Shown here: in pieces, positions 14,001 through 25,490 of the stretch | Numbering within the stretch: position 1 is the first letter of the stretch | Layout: every line of letters begins with the position of its first letter | Source: Liolophura sinensis | Taxonomy: Eukaryota > Mollusca > Polyplacophora > Chitonida > Chitonidae | Direction: 5' to 3' | Assembly (NCBI RefSeq): GCF_032854445.1 | Contig: NC_088302.1 | Location: 18,283,338-18,347,337 of the forward strand | Length of the DNA stretch: 64,000 nucleotides | The notes under the pieces: generated by a model | What the model saw: the letters and a program-made list of their open reading frames with translations, nothing else | What the model was told of the DNA's origin: nothing | Databases searched by the model: none | Translations under genes and position numbers: made by a program

Positions 14001-14564
14001 GTCAGAGTATAGGAAGGCACACGCATCGCCCAGTGTCTTTGGCTCCTAGTACTAATACAGATGTGAAAAGCTTTCTACAGATACTCTTTGTACCGGATGT
14101 TAGAGAGACAAAAACGGAATCTAGATAAGTGATTGCATAAGAAACTGTAGCCCTACAAGAAAGGCTTGTAGAAATCCATGTTTACAGGAGAACAGAAAGT
14201 CAACTTGAATATGTGCATGATGCCCACAAAACAGGAAAATGGTAAAATCGCCAGAGGAACACAATATCCTTCCTATTCTCCTGCATGTAGGTAGTGAATA
14301 AAATTTGTAGCCCTACATGAAACTTTTCTTGATTACAAAAATGGTAAATCTGGCGAAGTCCATAGATCTCATAAGCACTAAAGTCACAGAAACCCTGCAT
14401 ACACAAAACTAATGCCCTGCAAGAAGGCTTAATTTCTTCAGAACATATTTACTACAGAAAACACAATGAAGTTTATATCAGTAGGCCCTTTGGAGATGTA
14501 TGCAGGCGAAAAAAAAAACAAAAAACAACAAAGAAAACATAACTTTCCATTGCTCTAAGTTGGA

Positions 14565-15033
14565 GATCCAAGTATGATTGCCATTATACAGGAGCTAGAA
14601 AAAAAGCTCAACCAACAATCTGAGAATGTGCATTTACACACCACACCTTAGACTTGGGAGCAAAACAAAAAAAGCCTAACCTTCAATCTATGTATGATAG
14701 CTCAATATACAAGGACTAAAAAAAAGCTTAACCTGCCATGCGAGAATGTGCTTTTACACACCAAACCTTAGACTAGTGAGCAAAACAAAAAAAGCCTAAC
14801 CTTCAATCTATGTATGATACCTCAATATACAAGAACTAAAACAAAAGGCTTAAAGTTCTATTCGAATATGTGCATTTACACACCATACCTCAGACTTGAG
14901 AGCTAAACAAAAAAGCTTAACCTTCAATCCATGTATGAGTTCATTATACAAGAGCTAAAGAAAAATCTTAACCTTCAATCCATGTATGAGAGCCCATCAT
15001 ACAAGAGCTAAAAAAAAAAAAAATAACTTAACC
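14565..15033. repeat. 120-bp tandem repeat, about 4 diverged units
   Basis: Blocks such as TTTACACACCA and AAGCCTAACCTTCAATC recur at a period of 120 bp (for example GAGAATGTG at 14622 and 14742, and GAATATGTG near 14864). Units are rich in A-runs and diverge towards the right end. Confidence 0.85.
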
Positions 15034-15112
15034 CCAGACACAAACACCGACACTGCCATTTTCTACCCCTCTCACAACACCTCGCCTTACTTAGTACAGG
15101 CGAGTTAAAATA

Positions 15113-15241
15113 AATGAAAGTATATTTACGCATAGTTTTTAATGGTCTCTGTAGTGATGCCTACTTAAAGGAAAAGACCTCTAAAAATTGATGAAAGTAT
15201 ACTTACGCATAGTTTTAATGGTTTATTTAGTGATGCTTACA
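15113..15241. repeat. Direct duplication of about 52 bp, one copy inside a MITE
   Basis: The segment AATGAAAGTATATTTACGCA through GTGATGCCTAC (15113-15164) recurs as TGATGAAAGTATACTTACGC through GTGATGCTTAC (15190-15240). The second copy lies between the inverted repeats of the small TTAA-flanked element, so element and duplication are intertwined. Confidence 0.75.
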
Positions 15242-15264
15242 TTAAGTTTTAGAGGTCTTTTCCT
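15169..15264. mobile_element. 96-bp MITE with perfect 18-bp TIRs and TTAA flanks
   Basis: The left end AGGAAAAGACCTCTAAAA is matched exactly by its reverse complement at the right end (15247-15264). TTAA lies immediately outside both ends (15165-15168 and 15265-15268). TTAA duplications are typical of piggyBac-type transposases, so a piggyBac-mobilised MITE is the likeliest reading. It has no coding capacity. Confidence 0.75.
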
Positions 15265-15631
15265 TTAATTAAGTTGTTTATTTTGCCTGATTCTGAGAAT
15301 GCTATTGATCTTAGGTGCCTCGAGGGTCGAGTGGCGAATGGTGTGATACCCTCCTGAAAAAAGCAAAGTGAATTTTTCAGGTGTCTGCAGTATATTAATA
15401 ATGATCAGCTAACGTGTCAAATGCTTATGACGTTTAACAATGACGTAATTACAGAGCACAGAAAGAATAACATTCGCTCCAGTGACACAACAAATGATTT
15501 AATAGCCAGGCCTACTGGCTGAGCCATCAAACTATATTTGCAGACAGCTCAATACCTTGTTACATAGTGTCGATCTAATTCAACCGATATGAGTGAATAA
15601 TATTTATTACTGTAATCAAGAATACTTCACT

Positions 15632-15848
15632 TATTGTAATTCTTCAACTTTTTTACATGTTCTCAAGGTGTTTTCATGTATTCTGAAGGTATTCTGATAA
15701 AATGTTGACTGATGAAATTATGCTTTTTGTGATGATCTGAAACTGGCCAATCCAACCAATGCAGTTTTGTCTCCACAATCAAATTAAAAATTTGCATAAA
15801 TTGCACTGAAAGTTAATTTTTCATGTGTGAAAAGGTTGAGGATTTATG
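15632..15848. mobile_element. MITE copy 1 of the GTAATTCTTCAAC family
   Basis: The left end TATTGTAATTCTTCAACTT and the right end GTGAAAAGGTTGAGGATTTA are inverted copies. The inner blocks TGAAACTGGCCAATCCAACC and TTGCACTGAAAG match copies at 33.2 and 48.9 kb. TA at the ends suggests a Tc1/mariner-like target, but this is not certain. Confidence 0.7.
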
Positions 15849-15902
15849 GTCTCCAACTAATTCAGTGACCAATATCATATAAATGAATATATATCCACCA
15901 GT

Positions 15903-16049
15903 TAACCTGCACAGCCATGGGTTTCCCTCCAGCAGGTTTCCTGTCTGGTTTCCACCCACCATAATGTTGGCCCCGGTTGTATAAGTGAAATATTCTTGAA
16001 TACAGCATAAAACACCAATCCAAAAAATAAATAAATAAATAAATAAATA
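15903..16049 (+). mobile_element. SINE copy, 5'-truncated
   Basis: The SINE body is present on the plus strand, with CCCACCATAATGTTGGCCCC and AAGTGAAATATTCTTGAATA, and ends in an (AAAT)n-type tail. The tRNA-like head is missing. Confidence 0.88.
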
Positions 16050-16081
16050 TCTACAGGTCTGTATTTATAATATCTCTCTCT

Positions 16082-16134
16082 GGGTAAAATATTCTTGAGT
16101 ATGGTGTAAAACACCTATTAAATAAATAAATAAA
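16082..16134 (+). mobile_element. SINE 3' end fragment
   Basis: Only the last 50 or so bases of the SINE remain: AAATATTCTTGAGTATGGTG, then AAAACACC and an (AAAT)n tail. It lies about 30 bp after another copy, either as a separate insertion or as a tail duplication. Confidence 0.75.
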
Positions 16135-16858
16135 TCTCTCTGGCTGGTTTCTCTGGGTAAGGTGTTAGGTCTGAAAGCTTCACAGATAAGATACTCTGCT
16201 GAAATTATAGGCATGCTGGTTTCAGCTAACCACAAATCTAATTGCTATCATATCAAATGAATAAATGAACAAACTGTTGGGTAGGTCTCTACTAATCTTC
16301 AGGTTAATCCAGGAAATCCTCTTCTGTGTCAGACACATTCCACCTGTCTTGGAATACAACACGGCTCAGAATGGACACTATAGTACATGTAAGGATTGAA
16401 GTGCACAAAATATTGTCAATTAAAAAATGCATACAAAAATGTTTCCACCTTCCCAAAAATGTCATAAAACTGTACACAAGTTTGAATTATATTCATACAA
16501 CGAAATATCCTTTTGGAAGTTTCTGTTTTCAATCAAGAACAGGGTCCTCAGATAAAAAGTACGAAGGCAATGATGATTTCTTGAAAATGTTACCTCCTTC
16601 ATGACTCAATAATTTACACATCTATATACATCTGTATGTTCCATTTTTGCCCAACGAAAATGTTGTTTTTCAATCTTCTGCATGACAGTTCAAGTGACAT
16701 GTTTCCCGCTTTGAGTGCATGTGTCTAACTAATATAATTAGCCTCCGAACAATTTAGGGCATCTGATGACAGCATATGGCTAACAAACACATTTCTTTCA
16801 TAACATTCAAACCAAGCCAGAGACAGGGAACTAGTAGATAGTAAGCGATTTATATCAG

Positions 16859-17081
16859 GGGCCTCCATGACCTAGTGGTTAGCGTGTCAGTGCAACACAA
16901 TGACCCAGGAGCCTCTCACCAAGCTCATTGTGAGTTCAAGTCCAGCTCATGCATGCTGCCTCCTCAGTTGTACATGGGAATGAAGCTTTAACCGGCTTTT
17001 CTCCCACAATAATGCTGGCCACCATCTTGTAAGTGAAATATTTTTTCACTATTTCATAAAACACCATTCAAATAAATAAAT
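16859..17081 (+). mobile_element. Full-length tRNA-derived SINE copy
   Basis: The tRNA-like head starts GGGCCTCCATGACCTAGTGG, with an A-box-like ACCTAGTGGTTAG and a B-box-like GAGTTCAAGTCC at 16932-16943. The body (CCCACAATAATGCTGGCCAC, AAGTGAAATATT) and an (AAAT)n tail follow. Such elements are transcribed by RNA polymerase III from internal boxes and mobilised by a partner LINE. Several substitutions mark this as an old copy. Confidence 0.9.
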
Positions 17082-17713
17082 ATTCTGTATTATACCACAA
17101 AAATACAATGGACTAGGTCCCAAACAGTGTTGTAGTTTTGGTGTAATGGGCAAAGAAGGGAAGTCAACATGTGCCCAGTATTTCATTTGATTGCTGTTAA
17201 ACTTTATTCCCACTAATTTTCTACTCATACTAAATTGGTCAGTTTCATGGGCAGAAGAAAGAGGATGGCTTCTCAAAAACCCAGCAACCTTTGGCATGTT
17301 ACTGCTTGTACTTCCTTAATGGTGGAAGATGAGTTATCTTGCACATCAGACTGTGCCAAAACAGTGTTGTGAATCACACACTGTCCCCAAAGGCACATAT
17401 GTAAACTGAGACCAGGTAACTCCACAATTAGCTGAGATTGAATCTGCTGTCCCAGCCTGCATCTTTACTGACTGAAAGCCAAGTGCTCTACACACTCAGC
17501 CAATACCTGCCTTATGACATTTCAGTTTACTGACAAATGTCAGACCACTATATCGCCTGTCCCCCCTTTACTCAGGCGTACCTACAATTTGGGATTGTGG
17601 AAGAACGGTCTCAAATTTAAAATGCTCTTGAACCCACAGCCAGCAGGTGATCATAGAATACTGAGAACATTGTTTACAGTACTGTCTGCTTCTCAGGATA
17701 CATCCTGGATGTA

Positions 17714-18818
17714 CCACGCGTCCATCCTACTTCCATGCGTCCATCCTACTTCCATGAATCCATCCTACTCCTATGCGTCCATTCTACTTCCATGCGTCCA
17801 TCCTACTCCTATGCGTCCATCCTACTTCCATGCGTCCATCCTACTTCCATGAGTCCGTCCTACTCCTATGCGTCCATCCTACTCCTATGCGTCCATCCTA
17901 CTTCCACGCGTCCATCCTACTCCTAGGCGTCCATCCTACTCCTATGCGTCCATCCTACACCTATGCGTCCATCCTACTCCTATGCGTCCATCCGACTTCC
18001 ATGCGTCCATCCTACTCCTATGCGTCCATCCTACTCCTATGCGTCCATCCTACTCCCATGCGTCCATCCTACTTCCATGCGTCCATCCTACTCCTATGCG
18101 TCCATCCTACTTCCATGCGTCCATCCTACTCCTATGCGTCCATCCTACTTCCATGAATCCATCCTACTCCTATGCGTCCATTCTACTTCCATGCGTCCAT
18201 CCTACTCCTATGCGTCCATCCTACTTCCATGCGTCCATCCTACTCCTATGCGTCCATCCTACTTCCATTAGTCCGTCCTACTCCTATGCGTCCATCCTAC
18301 TTCCATGCGTCCATCCTACTCCTATGCGTCCATCCTACTTCCATGCGTCCATCCTACTCCCATGCGTCCATCCTACTCCTATGCGTCCATCCTACTTCCA
18401 TGCGTCCATCCTACTCCCACGCGTCCATCCTACTCCTACGCGTCCATCCTACTTCCATGCGTCCGTCCTACTCCTATGCGTCCGTCCTACTTCCATTAGT
18501 CCGTCCTACTCCTATGCGTCCATCCTACTCCCATTCGTCCATCCTACTCCCATGAATCCATCCTACTCCTATGCGTCCATCCTACTTCCATGCGTCCATC
18601 CTACTCCTATGCGTCCATCCTACTTCCATGCGTCCATCCTACTTCCATGCGTCCATCCTACTCCCATGCGTTCATCCTACTCCTATGCGTCCATCCTACT
18701 TCCATGCGTCCATCCTACTCCTATGCGTCCATCCTACTTCCATGCATCCATCCTACTCCTATGCGTCCATCCTACTCCTATGCATCCATCCTACTCCTAT
18801 GTGTCCATCCTACCCCTA
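17714..18818. repeat. 19-bp minisatellite, about 58 units
   Basis: The unit is TGCGTCCATCCTACTCCTA or the variant ending CTTCCA, in a loosely alternating order. Because 19 is not a multiple of 3, each forward frame reads the same 19-residue peptide (MRPSYSYASILLPCVHPTP type) over 57 bp. The unit has no stop in any forward frame, so long overlapping frames appear (up to 351 codons at 17868-18923). The reverse complement contains TAG stops. I treat all of these as non-genic. Confidence 0.95.
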
Positions 18819-19222
18819 ATCATATCCTATACACCCATCAAACAGCCATGGTTGGATTATACACAGATGCGTGGGCACAATCTTAACCACATTTTCTGCC
18901 GATCTTCATCAGTCAGTTTCTAGTCTTCATGCATGTCCCTCTTATCTTGTTTAGATGTGCACTTTAGCATTTGCTTTCATGCTTTAAGCATATGCCAAAC
19001 AAAATTTTCATCGGTTCATCCATAATTTACAAGCTTCAAGATGGAGCAATTAATTACCATAGTAATGGCTTTTTTTCCACGAAATTCATATAGGTTAATT
19101 TTTTTTTTCATAACTATAAATTTCACTTTAATAACAGCTGTGATCATATTTTAAAGCATTTAGTATTTATAACAAGACATCCTGTAGCTTTACTAAAAGC
19201 AGTAAAATAGGCCATACATCTG

Positions 19223-19311
19223 AAAGTCTTCTCGGACATGTAAACCCAAATATCCACACAAATCGATCCCCTTTGATATATAAATCAAAAGGGACCGTCC
19301 GAGAAGACTTT
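19223..19311. repeat. 89-bp nested hairpin, MITE-like
   Basis: The outer arms AAAGTCTTCTCGGAC (19223-19237) and GTCCGAGAAGACTTT (19297-19311) are exact reverse complements. An inner imperfect stem, GATCCCCTTTGAT against ATCAAAAGGGACC, extends the fold. It could be a small MITE or a transcribed hairpin; only one copy is visible here. Confidence 0.75.
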
Positions 19312-19901
19312 TACAGTTTATGTACATTTTCAAAATTCTGTGTTACAAAGAGCTGAAGACAAGAAACACAAGTGATTTAGAAAAACAGCATGCATGTGAT
19401 TGTCAAGTATGCAGATGTGACACACGAGACCCAGGTGGAAGCTCCCCTAATTAGTCATCTACACTGCCATAAATATGTCACTCAATATCAACCACTGGTT
19501 GGCTCTACCTTCATTTTCTGGATGGAAACCTAATCTGAAACACATGGATATGTACATGTACATCTGGTAACAGACAGTGGTAAGTTTTCTTGTACAAAAG
19601 TTATATACACATACACTTTCACTTCATCCTCAAAGGCTATAAATATATTCTCCTGCCTACATGTAGGTAGTCGACAGATTAATACCATTAATGTACCTTA
19701 CAGAATGAAGATGGTTGGTATTGCTTGCCTTGTGACATTACGGATATGACACTAAGCTTGTTCTGCAATGGACTGTGCGTGTGCACATAAAAGGTCGTCA
19801 GTCACTTGGCAGAGGCCATTGGTTTATACCTCCAAGGATTAATCGTTCCTCCGCTCATAAAACTCGACTGCTGCTGAACATATTTTAAAAATTCTTGTTT
19901 G

Positions 19902-19955
19902 TTTATTTACTTAATCGCTGTTTAATACCATATATGTAAGAAAAATTCACATAAA
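19902..19955 (-). mobile_element. Degenerate SINE fragment
   Basis: GTTTATTTACTTAATCGCTG and the following TTTAATACCATA and AAAAATTCAC resemble the tail and body of the main SINE on the minus strand, with many mismatches. Confidence 0.4.
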
Positions 19956-20512
19956 TACAGCATTAATCACCCATAAATAAATAAATATTATATATTATAA
20001 AAGTAGAAAGTTAAGCAAACATGCATAGCTTTTGTAACAACTTAGACATTTCTAATGAAAAAGTTTGGTTTGGAAGCAATTTTTTCTAGGTACATAAAGG
20101 TATTATATTGAATTTGCATAGTGGATTTGATGCAAAATATTTCTAATCAAACTTCAGAAAACTGAATCTCTCTTGTGTACTGTAACATCAGTCCTAGCCC
20201 TAAATGATTAAAGGGAAGTTCAGAATCCTGTCAACATGCAGGCGCACAATGCCACATCAGCACTGCCAAAGACTCTTTGTGACATGGTAGTAGCTCACTG
20301 TATGTATATAGGCAACACCAGTAACAGGCTTTCCATTACTGCTTTTCATAACTATCCTTAGGTAAAGGATATGGTAAATGACGCAAGGTTTCGCCCTAGG
20401 ACTCGGAAAGTGTATTCCAGGTGTCACTGCATTAATTGTGGTTCTTACTGACTGGGTGCTGCGGGAGAGCATCGGCGGTGGTCAGGGTATCATATGGACA
20501 GTCCCTGAATGT

Positions 20513-20763
20513 GTTTATTTATTTATTTATTTATTTGATTAGTGTTTTATGCCATACTTCAGAATATTTCACTTATACGACAGCAGCCAGCATTATGGTG
20601 GAAGGAAACCGGGTAGGGCCCGGGGGGAAACCAACGACCATCCGCAGGTTGCTTCCAGACCTTCCCACGTACAGCCAATGAGGAAAACATTATGACCTGA
20701 ACTTACAGTGACCGACTGGTTAGAGGCTGCTGGGTCATTACGCTGCGCTAGCGCGTTAACCAT
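20513..20763 (-). mobile_element. Near full-length SINE copy, head truncated
   Basis: On the minus strand this copy has the ATTT tail, the body (CACTTATACGACAGCAGCCA, GCATTATGGTGGAAGGAAAC, CATCCGCAGGTTGCTTCCAG) and part of the tRNA-like head (TCATTACGCTGCGCTAGCGC). It stops before the A box. Confidence 0.9.
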
Positions 20764-22539
20764 CCTCAAATGTAATAAACAAGCTCACGCTTCACTGAGC
20801 AGTCATTCTATGCTTCTGCCACCAACACTTCATGTTTTCCTCAGTTTTAATCATAATGAATTCAGTACATAAAGGTTTACTTAACGAGAGGTGCACCTTG
20901 ATTGTTTTATGATCGCCATTTCATGATGAAAGGGAATTTGTCAGAAAACTCCCTGGAGATTGAGGAGCCCAGTACCTTTGCACATGTGGAATGGCATGTC
21001 AAATGTCCGTTAATATGCAGGCAGAGCTCTTCATGTACAAACCCATAACAGAACTTAGCGCCCCACAAATGCTTACTTGTCAATTCGTGGAAGATGATCA
21101 CTCAAACTGCGCTTAAAGCAACAACTTTGGGGGGGTCCTGATTTCAAAACACAGAAAAGGTAACTCTTCTGCAATAGGACAGTTCCAACTGTTACGAAAC
21201 ACAACGTGCATGGGGACTGACTTACAAATTTGGAATTACATGGACATGGGAAGCTGATGACAGATATTTCTCAGGGAAACTCGAGAAATACATTTGTACA
21301 CGTATTTGTTCCATAATGAGGGATCTCAGCAGATAACGGTGTGAAGTGACTTCCATGTAGGCCTAACCCGATTAATCGATTCATTTGAAGTGTACATTGT
21401 ACATTTGTTTGGCATGGTCATGCTTTCAGACAGTGTTTGGAATTTAAAGCTTTGTAATAGACATCGCCTGTCTTGATACTTTCTTTGATTTCATTCATCG
21501 GTATATTTAGAGATGTACATGTAGGCCTACTGAGTCGGGAGACCTGCTCAACTCAAGTGACTTGACCACACGTGGCAAGGATCAGCAGCCAGAGCTGCCA
21601 AGTGCAGTGCAGGGTAATGAAACAGCTGGGGACAAATCACTCTCTTCTGTCATTTGTCGGCAACTCAAATCGTGCGAAAGTAAACGACAGTGATTCACAT
21701 GCAAAACTTACCTCATTTACCATACAATTACTTTCATAAAACTAAGGCAAAATTTAAGTTGAAAAACTATAAAGCATTAAGATGGCACTTTACTTTCGAG
21801 GGCCAAATAATAAAATGTCTTTTTAAATATAATGGCTTTTTAAATTTTGAGTTATGTCAGATATGGCTTTTTTTATTGGAATAGGCCCAAGAGATGTTAC
21901 TGTGGTCAGGGTAATAGGGCAAAAAGCTTACATGTACTTCAGCATTCTTTCCACAATTATTCCAATGGTGCACTAGAGGCAGACAACAAGCTGGCAAGAG
22001 ACAAGCTACTGATCTACTTGTGTGATGATGATGATGATGATGATGATCACAGTCATGAGCCTAGGGCCCAAGTTTGCCAATTTCAGTCAAAAATTCAAAC
22101 AAAGCTAAAATTAAAATGTTTAGCTCAAGAAAGTGTAAAAATTGTACACCGATCCTTTAGTGCAAAAAAAAAAAAAAAATGCATCAACCACAATTTGAAT
22201 TCTTTCTCGCTCTAAAAGTGGGCCTTTTAAGAACTTAGAATTTATGACTCAGGTCATAAGTTGATTCACGAACACGAGCCCAGGCCTTGTGCTTTCTTCC
22301 CACAGGGCTGTCTTAAGAATGAGACAGTGTTTTCCATGCCCATTAGAAGTTTTAATTGAATTTCAAAACATCCTAACCCTGGCCAAACAAACAGCTGATG
22401 AACTAACATCTGTTACGACAAACACATTAAAAGCCTGCACGTTCCAGTGCACATATTTTCCAAGATCTCTGGAAAGATTTGGATAAAACTGACAAGGTTT
22501 TCAGAGTTACTAAATAGAAGCGGGTGCAGCAAAAAGATG
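20764..22539. other. Unique non-coding DNA
   Basis: No gene was recognised. A (GAT)n microsatellite lies at about 22022-22048 and an A-run near 22165. Small open frames spanning them are chance readings. Confidence 0.5.
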
Positions 22540-23660
22540 TGAGAATAAGCTGTCAAGGAAAGTTAATGACGAAGGCTACAGGAGAACTTGGAGAGTGGAA
22601 TCTTACGGAAACCATCTTAATTTACCCTATCTGATCAGCTGGCATTAGTCTAATGGCTGGATGTCACTGTAAAGTGGGCTCGCACATTAGGGAATGACAC
22701 GAGCGAAGAAGAGGGGGTGAGAGATTACATCCTTCAGCATGTCTCCTTTCTTTGGCATTTCATCGCAGAGACATCGCCGCAGAGCCGATCAAGAGCTAAG
22801 AGTAATTTGGTACTACCTGGACAGCTAAAGACAGGTTAATTGGAATCCTGAGATGCCAAGAGAGACTCGAATAATTACAGAATAAACGGGGGAAGCTTTT
22901 AGCCAATGACTCGGGGAATTGATCGCTTTCTGTCTGGTGCGCAGAACTCCATGTCATGACAGCACGATGGAGGGAAGCGCGATGCTCACTCAGAGGCACT
23001 CAGTGTGGACAGGAGCTGCAGGATAAATATTGCACAGTGACAGGTAAATGCTAGATTAAAGAAAAGATCTGTTGGCACCAAAAACAGGCCATAACTAGTT
23101 GCCATCTGTAATTTGGGGTCATCCATATCTGGCTTATCTTTAATTACAGGGCTATGGTCCACAGCACTGTTAAACCTCCATGCATCATCTCGCAGATGGA
23201 ATCAATAAGGTAAAAATAATTGGCTACGGACACGCAATCACAATAACAGTGTCACCATATATCACACTATCAGCCACCCGGTTTGTTGGATATCAGGAAA
23301 TGGGTGCTCGGGGCAGCTCAATGAAGAGCCTCAGACATCGTGCAGCCGTGCTCCAAATTGCATCACCCTCTTGCATAAAATTCCAATGCGTTCAAATAAC
23401 GACATAGTCCGACATTGATCAATCTGCCATCTGCCAATGAATGCCGTGGCACGACCAGCACGCACATGTCAAAGCCGCAATGGAGAAGTCCGCCGTGATT
23501 CGTCCGTTTTCAAAGTGCAGTCTGATTGATGAGTCTACAATGTTAAACAGCTGTCTATGCGCTCCATGATGAATGGACGGACATATTGCTTAACTAATCA
23601 AGCAAGAGTCAAGGATTTACATCAACTTTGCCAATGCTGATCTGAAAAATCGTACTCCAG
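22540..23660. promoter_or_regulatory. Candidate conserved non-coding / regulatory block A
   Basis: About 1.1 kb of higher-complexity, more GC-balanced sequence than its flanks, with no repeats and no convincing open frame. It holds homeodomain-type cores (for example GGTTAATTGG near 22832 and GAATAATTACAG near 22869) and other motif-like words. This texture is typical of developmental enhancers in introns or gene deserts, but conservation cannot be tested from one sequence. Confidence 0.25.
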
Positions 23661-25179
23661 TTCATCTTGATCACATTAGCTATTGAGCTATAAATCTAAT
23701 ATGACATTCCTAAAATAAAAAGAACGTCTGCCCCATAAATGTAAAAGCAACTCCATTATTTGGATGATCCATGTTTTGGCTATTATATCCAAGAAAGCTG
23801 AGCACATTTAAATGGCCTTGTAAGGTACCGGTAATCTTGATTCATGTGTGGATTTGGATAAATTTAAAGATATTTCTCTTCCTGCTTTTTTTTTTTTTTT
23901 CCTTTTTCTTTTTTTTTTACATTTCAGTTAAGCTTTCAAATACATGCAGTTGTCCAGGACCTGTCTTACACAAAACTAATGAAGACATGCACAATACATG
24001 GATAATTAACTGTGAAATTAATCCATGTCTTAATCAAAATTCACTAAATATTTTTCATCACAGATCACAAACTTTCACTAACCTATTGATTGGAAGTGTT
24101 GGTGTTACGGAAATTTAGCACACCTTTCAAACTTATTGTTGTTCAAATTCTTGGTGGCCCAGTGACAATGTACCGTGCAGTGCTGATTGATAAACTGACT
24201 ATACAGCTGACATTTAAAGGAAATGAAATCGTAAACATTTGGGCTCTTCGAATCATGAATCATGGCAAAAAGTGCAATTGCTCTCTTTACATGAAATATC
24301 CCTTATGAAAATGGATCTCAATGCTTAAAGAACAATCTGCAGTAAATTGTTTTCTTTTTATTTTGATCAAAAATACTGCACCAAAATAGAGCCTTTTAAA
24401 TGACAGTTAAAGTCAGTTATCTCAGACGTATTGTTGTGGTTTACATAGTACATGGAATAATTTGATTTATATCCTCCTACCATTATAATTTTTAAAAGAG
24501 TTGGTGAAATTCATTAATTAATGTCTTTATGACAACTCAAGTTTAATGCCAATTTTATACAGACTCCTTATCATGTTTTACACAAAGTTTTGTCATACAG
24601 AACTCTACATGAAATTACAATCAAAGTCTTTCATACATATACTTATACACTGGTCTTGAACTCTTGCAGGGAGTACTTCAGATAAATTTGCTTCAAATAT
24701 CTGTCATTATAATCAATCCATTTCCCGGTCTCAATCAAGAACCTAACCTAACCGAAAAAGACTTTCAGGCCAACAACCTAGTACAAAGGCACAGGAAGAC
24801 TTCTATTAACTTAGTTACCAAGTATATCCCTATTTATCGCTATGTTAAAATGGTCCGGAAAAGTCACTGTTCGTCTCAGCTGGAGCTGGAAGACATAGGC
24901 ACATACAGATGACTGTAGGGTTTTACTTGATTGAGACGATCCAAATCCATGTGGGGCAACACTTGTTTGACAAAATGATTCAAGGCTGTCATAATGCAGA
25001 CAGGTTGCCTGCTGAAGAAAATAATGGTGGTGTGAACAGAGAGAGAATGTCTTGGAGAGTTAGGACGGTGGATTAATAGTTACGGTGCTCGGTGTGTTTA
25101 CATACACTGCTGTGAAATACCAATAAGGCTTACTCGGAGGACATCAATATCCCTGACCGCAAGTAGCCAGCTTTCAAGC

Positions 25180-25490
25180 TTCACTTTATGAAATTGCCAG
25201 TTGTCTTTATGAAGGGCCAACGCCCGAAGAGTCAGGCATTATATTAGCCCCTGTCAATTTGGCCGAATTCAATCCGCCGTCGGCCCGAAACAATTCAGAG
25301 TAGCGCCCCGTGCTGTCGGCACTAAATTGCCAGGCTGTGATTATTTTACGGTCCGATGCCCTGGACTAACGCAAGCATGAAGGGCAATATCGGGAGATCA
25401 TTGTGATTCTACTACAAAATAGCACAGATCAATACCTGTCTGCCATGATCCTTGCCCGTTTTATTAGAGTGTCATAAGAAAATCAACACT
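25180..25490. promoter_or_regulatory. Candidate conserved non-coding / regulatory block B
   Basis: A compact block of mixed composition (GTCAATTTGGCCGAATTCAA near 25254, CAGGCTGTGATTATTTTACG near 25331) stands out against AT-rich surroundings. Stops occur in all frames in its core, so it is unlikely to be an exon. Regulatory function is an inference from texture only. Confidence 0.25.

Larger units (their letters stand above)
18819..20512. other. Unique non-coding DNA with a hairpin element and a SINE relic
   Basis: No gene was recognised. The stretch contains the hairpin at 19223-19311 and a very degraded SINE-like tail and body near 19902-19955, both listed separately. Otherwise it is AT-rich and featureless. 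Confidence 0.5.

Noticed and set aside
17714-18818. CRISPR-like array of short direct repeats
   Set aside because: Repeats are head to tail without unique spacers, and the window is eukaryotic.
17735-18923. Several overlapping open frames of 63-351 codons as repeat-protein genes
   Set aside because: They are the same 19-bp minisatellite read in all three frames; no non-repeat domain is present.
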